Assembly (NCBI GenBank): GCA_011009095.1
Contig: VTPC01001768.1
Span: 18,267 to 82,266, forward strand
Length of the DNA stretch: 64,000 nt
Direction: 5' to 3'
Source: Ignelater luminosus
Lineage: Eukaryota; Arthropoda; Insecta; Coleoptera; Elateridae
Part shown: positions 59,601 through 64,000 of the stretch, piece by piece
How positions within the stretch are numbered: position 1 is the stretch's first letter
How the letters are laid out: each line of letters begins with the position of its first letter
The notes under the pieces: model-generated
What the model saw: the letters and a program-made list of their open reading frames with translations, nothing else
Told to the model about the DNA's origin: nothing
Database searches by the model: none
Position numbers and translations under genes: made by a program

Positions 59601-62600
59601 TGCTCCTCAAATAAATGTGATAATATTCTTGTAATTGGAGAACATCATCGTTCATGTGGGAAAAGAAGTCGGTGGTCTTGTTGTTTCAGAGGTTAGATGA
59701 AAATAAGATCCAAAAATAATCAGAAAGAAAAAAACTGAAAAGGGCCAGCTCTCTAGAGAGTATTGATGCGTGCACTTATCTCTATCTATATGTTAATAAT
59801 AACTTTCAAAGTTCATAAACCCGATAAATGATGAGGCGTTCGACATGAATCTGCTTCTGTGGAGTGTGTGTTATAATAACGGTGAGTTTCTAAAACATGT
59901 AAGTCAGGTTCACACGCGATTTAACTTTTAAAAATATTTTTTTCGCTCAATGGATGTGTTTTTAGTATTTGCATGAAACGCCAAGAAAACCTGCACAAAA
60001 ATAACAAGTTGCGCAATAGAAATGAAATGGTTTCGTATAAACAGCGATCGTAAACAGTACGTAGGAAAAAATAAATGTAGCACGAGATTCAAACATACGT
60101 TATGACGACAACTATTAGCTGGGATTTAAAATAATGAGATTATTACTGCTATCAATTTATTGTCTGAGTGGGTTCAAAGAACAATGTAAAAAATATTTTC
60201 GTTAAAAACTATTCTATCAATTGAATTCAGCTTAGTTTGTCCCGCTTTCCACTTGTTATGGTAGGAGAGAAAAATACAATTCCTGGAAATACTAACGACC
60301 TGTAGCTTTATGTGTAAATGTACAGTATGCAGTATGTCGATTCGTTCAAATTTTCCTAGAAATGCTTTGTAATATTAATAAAAATTGAATGTTTGATGCT
60401 TGAATGGATGGGCATATTGGAATATGAATTTTATAGTTTATGGAGGTTTAGAATTGCTTTCGGTTTTTTTACATTGTTCAATTCTGTTTTCTTTAAAGTT
60501 GTTATAAAAACTTTATATTGACGTTTTTTAACTATAAATCGATTTACTCATACTTACCTATAAGAGATGATCACCATCAATTAGTACTTTTGATTTTAAT
60601 AGAAGCTGCGTGGTTTTATGCTGATTTAAAGCTTTTTTCACTATTTTGTTCGTGATGCATCTAAAAACACGATTCTTTTATATTTAAATGTTTTTTTACG
60701 AAAAGCTTGATGTTACGCATAGTAAATAAACTTGTTTATGTTGATCTAATAGTAGACCTTTACTAATTTTAGTAAATAAACATACAAGGGAAGTTCAAGG
60801 TTTACTAGAGCTCTTACTCCTAAATGTCAAATGGGGAACTCTGCAGTATTTTTCTTCTATTGCAGCACCCGGCAGGATCAAACAGCAAAATCGCAATTTA
60901 CACAAAAATTGCTATTGATAGCATTGGCCAACACTTGTTTTATCGAAAATTTAAAATATTTTGTTGACGTGCAATTCGTACTAAAAATAAATAAAAATTC
61001 AAATTATCAAATTAAAACTAGAGAATTTAGATGTCCTAGTCTAGATGATATTTCCAGTTTTCACCATAAAGTGACTATACTTTAACGTACGTACTATACC
61101 CTAATAATAATCAGCATTGTTTCTTATCATCCACATTATTTTTCTACTTTGTAAAGTTTTCATGACTTGCTCAAAGATTCGTATCATTTTCTTGCATGTC
61201 TTGCTCCAACATACACAGGACGTACCTACACTAAAGTTTAACGTTGTATGTCTGCCACAAAGGTAATTTTGCGGTTAATAATGGTGACACTTTAAAAAAA
61301 TAGGAAGTTACGGTCAGCCTTGAAGTCACTTATTATGGCTTAATATTTTTTTATAAACATCCTTTAAAACAAGTGAATATATCTTGTAATTTATTCACGC
61401 CCATTAATTAGTTTTTTATATAATTACAGTGAACGCAAAAAGTGTTCGTACACCTACAAGTTAGGATTATCAAAGAATAGGTTTACAACTTACTTAAACG
61501 TTAGTGGACCCGACTTTGTAGACTCGTTAAAACGCCTACTTGCTTTAAGTCTCGTTTTCGTGTTTTATTTATCGGAAGAGCTAATTGAAAACAAATGGGA
61601 AAATGATGCTTATTTATTATTTTTGGAATCAATGCGGGGCCTACAATATTTATTCATAGTCTACATCTTGATGAAGCTAATACAAGCAATTCTTATAAAA
61701 ACATTACCAACAATAAGATTTGTGTAATTTTACCAAATACCCAGACTTTTTTATATTCACTAACAATATTGCGTGACCTACTAATTTAGATTCATCTTAT
61801 CGTTAATAATCTGACGTCTTATGCATACGTATGTAGGATGTATGGTAGGTTGAAGATCTTACTTTAGAGTTTTCCTAACGTACGTGGCTTCTCGGAAATC
61901 TATAAATCTTAATATATTCTGCTTAAAAATATTTCTAACCCGTACCAGCTTTTCTGGAAAATATATGATCTTCCAGATCCGGGGTATCAAGTTCAATATT
62001 GGGAATTAGTATCTGTGTTTTCTATTTTTACAATATCTCGAAAAATATGTTTTTGCAATCAGTAACCTTACCAGGGGCAGAGATTTCGGTATGAACCAAT
62101 AAGCTTCTTTAACGAAGTTCGTTTACGACAATAGGAAAATTAAACAATTTTGTCGTCTTGAGAGTTTTTTCAAATTTAGAAGTCTTCTTCGAGATATTCC
62201 AAACTTATATGTTTTTTATGTTTTCAATATCTTCAAAAAAGTATACAATGCTAAGATAAACTTTTTTGTAACTGCTACTATTATAAAATGTCTACTATTT
62301 CACAACTTTTCATTGCTTGTACTGTCATCAGATACCACTATTTTGAGGGAATAAACGAACAAGTCAAATCTAAACACCCTGTATGCTGATACTATTACGT
62401 TTGAGAGGAAGAGCTGAATGGGTTACTAAAAATATTTCTGACTAGGGAATCTCATTCATAGTCCACATATTGACATCGATTTGTATAGGACACCCTGCAC
62501 GATGTACATACAGGATGGTTCAAATTGAGTGCAAATTCAAGTGAAAATGTGCGACCGACATCTAATTTACAATTAGTATTGACGAAATGGCGAAAACATC

Positions 62601-64000
62601 GTCCGCTAATTTAAGTAAATTTTGGTTTTCTGTGCTTTTGTGTCTTTGATCGTAGTACTGCGTTTTGGCAAAAAACTAAACATTTTCTAAACATTATTTA
62701 TTATTCCATGGCTTTTTTTGAAAACTGGCATGATCCATAGAAAAACAATTGACCAAATGCATTACGATAATTTCCATTTTGGGCGAAAAATAGTTATCTT
62801 CCTGAAAGTTGTTGATCTCAATTTCAACTAAGTTTAGTACTTTAAATCCCAATTGTTTGCTTAATTTATTTTGGCATTTATCATTGGTTTGCTTTAGTAC
62901 CTTTCTGTGAATGGTTCCTTTTCAGGTATTAATACTGTTATAAGTCCATGGTTATTTTCCATATCGCATTCATTTAGAATTGAGACATTGGTAATTCGAT
63001 CATATTTTCCACTGTGATCACTTTTTTTGGGGGGAAGTCACTACTTTTTTATATATAAAAAAGAAAATTCATCAAAAATCAATACGTAATCACTTCTTAA
63101 TAGATATTTTCAATTTAGGCAGTTGAAGTTGCCACGCTTTTTTTCCTAGCTTAAAATTTGTTTCTTTTGCCTGCTAGAAGGATGTTAGAAACTGTCAAAT
63201 CTGTTCAATTCCGACGACAAAGAAACTGTCTATCATTAATTTGTTTTCAGAATTTGGTGGTTATAGCGCATTAATTACTTTCAAGCATTTTTTTACATGT
63301 TAACCTGGAAAGTTGCTAGTTGCTATTCTCAACTTCCATAATCTTACCATCTGGAACTAATTGTTAATATTTTTCAATAAACTTGATCCATATTGGGTAT
63401 TTCTAAAAGGTTGGAAGAATTAGGCAGATTTCTGTGTAACTAGAACTTGGCTGTTAAAGAGAGCGTTTTATGTTGATGGTACATATAATAGAAGTTCTAA
63501 AACAATTTTTTTTACTTACCAAATACCATTCAAAGATCGTTCGTCAAATATCTGTACAATCTCATTCATGCCTCTCAAGTATAATACCATACTGAAAAGA
63601 TACTTCCACAGTCAATACCTAAACTTCGTCTTTGTCACATTCTTTTGAGAATTTTCACCGCATTCCAGGAGCTTAAAAATCCATTTATTGGGGTATATTA
63701 CTTTGTATTACCATTGTTCTCCTGTCTGCAAATTCCTTACCTGATTTATAATTTGAACTATTTTCCTCTCATATCTTCCTATTAAATGTCTTGACTTTCC
63801 AATCACTTATTTTCGTTGTTCTTATATCTACCATCACCTAATCTTTATAAGACCTAAACATTTACCTACGACAAATCAAACGTTGAGAACCCCAAAATGG
63901 TATGCAAGTAGATAAAATGAGAAACATTCTGTAGAAGATTTTGGAGTCATGCGGGAATGTTTCAGTGATCCTAAAAGTTTCGTATTTGGGTCAGTTTGAT
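56700..64000. other. No supportable gene
   Basis: Frames at 57127-57402, 59003-59227, 59322-59564 and 60831-61085 lack motifs and splice support. Element-like termini CACCCTGTA (62374), ACACCCTGCA (62490) and ACAGGATGGTTC (62510) mark probable decayed MITEs in the last 2.2 kb. Confidence 0.35.

Noticed and set aside
60831..61085. 84-codon plus frame
   Set aside because: No motif, start context or splice signal supporting a gene.
1..64000. CRISPR array, bacterial operon or viral genome
   Set aside because: No regularly spaced repeats, dense short-spaced genes or viral gene set; introns and element types show a eukaryotic nuclear genome.

Overview
This is an AT-rich eukaryotic window, most likely from an insect genome. 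The evidence is short GT-AG introns, a multi-exon C2H2 zinc-finger gene, and decayed piggyBac, Tc1/mariner, hAT and LINE copies with many small inverted-repeat elements. A beetle would fit, but the sequence alone does not prove the order. There are no bacterial operons, CRISPR arrays or rRNA genes, and no convincing tRNA gene. Most short open frames are chance frames in AT-rich DNA.

Layout. 1-11.2 kb: mostly featureless, with a piggyBac C-terminal remnant (2.44-3.14 kb), an AACCRG-type simple repeat (7.3-7.7 kb) and a small inverted-repeat element (9.62-9.82 kb). 11.5-25.15 kb: the only confidently modelled gene, a plus-strand zinc-finger gene of four coding exons (11510-12136, 12195-12347, 12408-12586, 22950-24543) that join in frame to 850 residues. 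It has eleven C2H2 fingers, then a C-terminal tail built of about 3.5 tandem repeats of roughly 100-111 residues. Its third intron is 10.4 kb and is a transposon nest. It holds a long-TIR element with a mariner-like fragment, a nearly complete 3.5-kb DNA transposon with an 8-bp target duplication, a second element inserted inside that transposon and present again 6 kb away in reverse orientation, a 1.8-kb element, a hAT-type MITE and a pogo/Tigger-type MITE.

25-38 kb: intergenic or intronic DNA with a Tc1 transposase relic (28.6-29.25 kb) between two inverted copies of another repeat, a TA-flanked 232-bp MITE (29.42-29.65 kb), a possible tRNA-derived SINE (32 kb), a LINE reverse-transcriptase relic on the minus strand (33.6-35.1 kb) and a 78-nt perfect-stem hairpin (36.5 kb). 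38.0-38.75 kb: a CpG-richer patch with strong splice donors, a candidate promoter and untranslated first exon of a plus-strand gene whose body is not visible here. 41.25-41.50 kb: a plausible last coding exon of an unrecognised minus-strand gene.

43-51 kb: inverted-repeat elements sharing termini of the form ACAGGGTG/CACCCTGT, an odd GC-rich degenerate-repeat island (43.97-44.66 kb) and a 1.24-kb fold-back with arms of about 520 bp (49.67-50.92 kb). 55.0-56.5 kb: a heavily frameshifted hAT-superfamily transposase. 56.7-64 kb: no supportable gene.

Functionally, the window holds one candidate sequence-specific DNA- or RNA-binding protein gene, the fringes of perhaps two others, and a large load of dead or non-autonomous mobile elements. 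No gene cluster acting as a multi-component system is visible.
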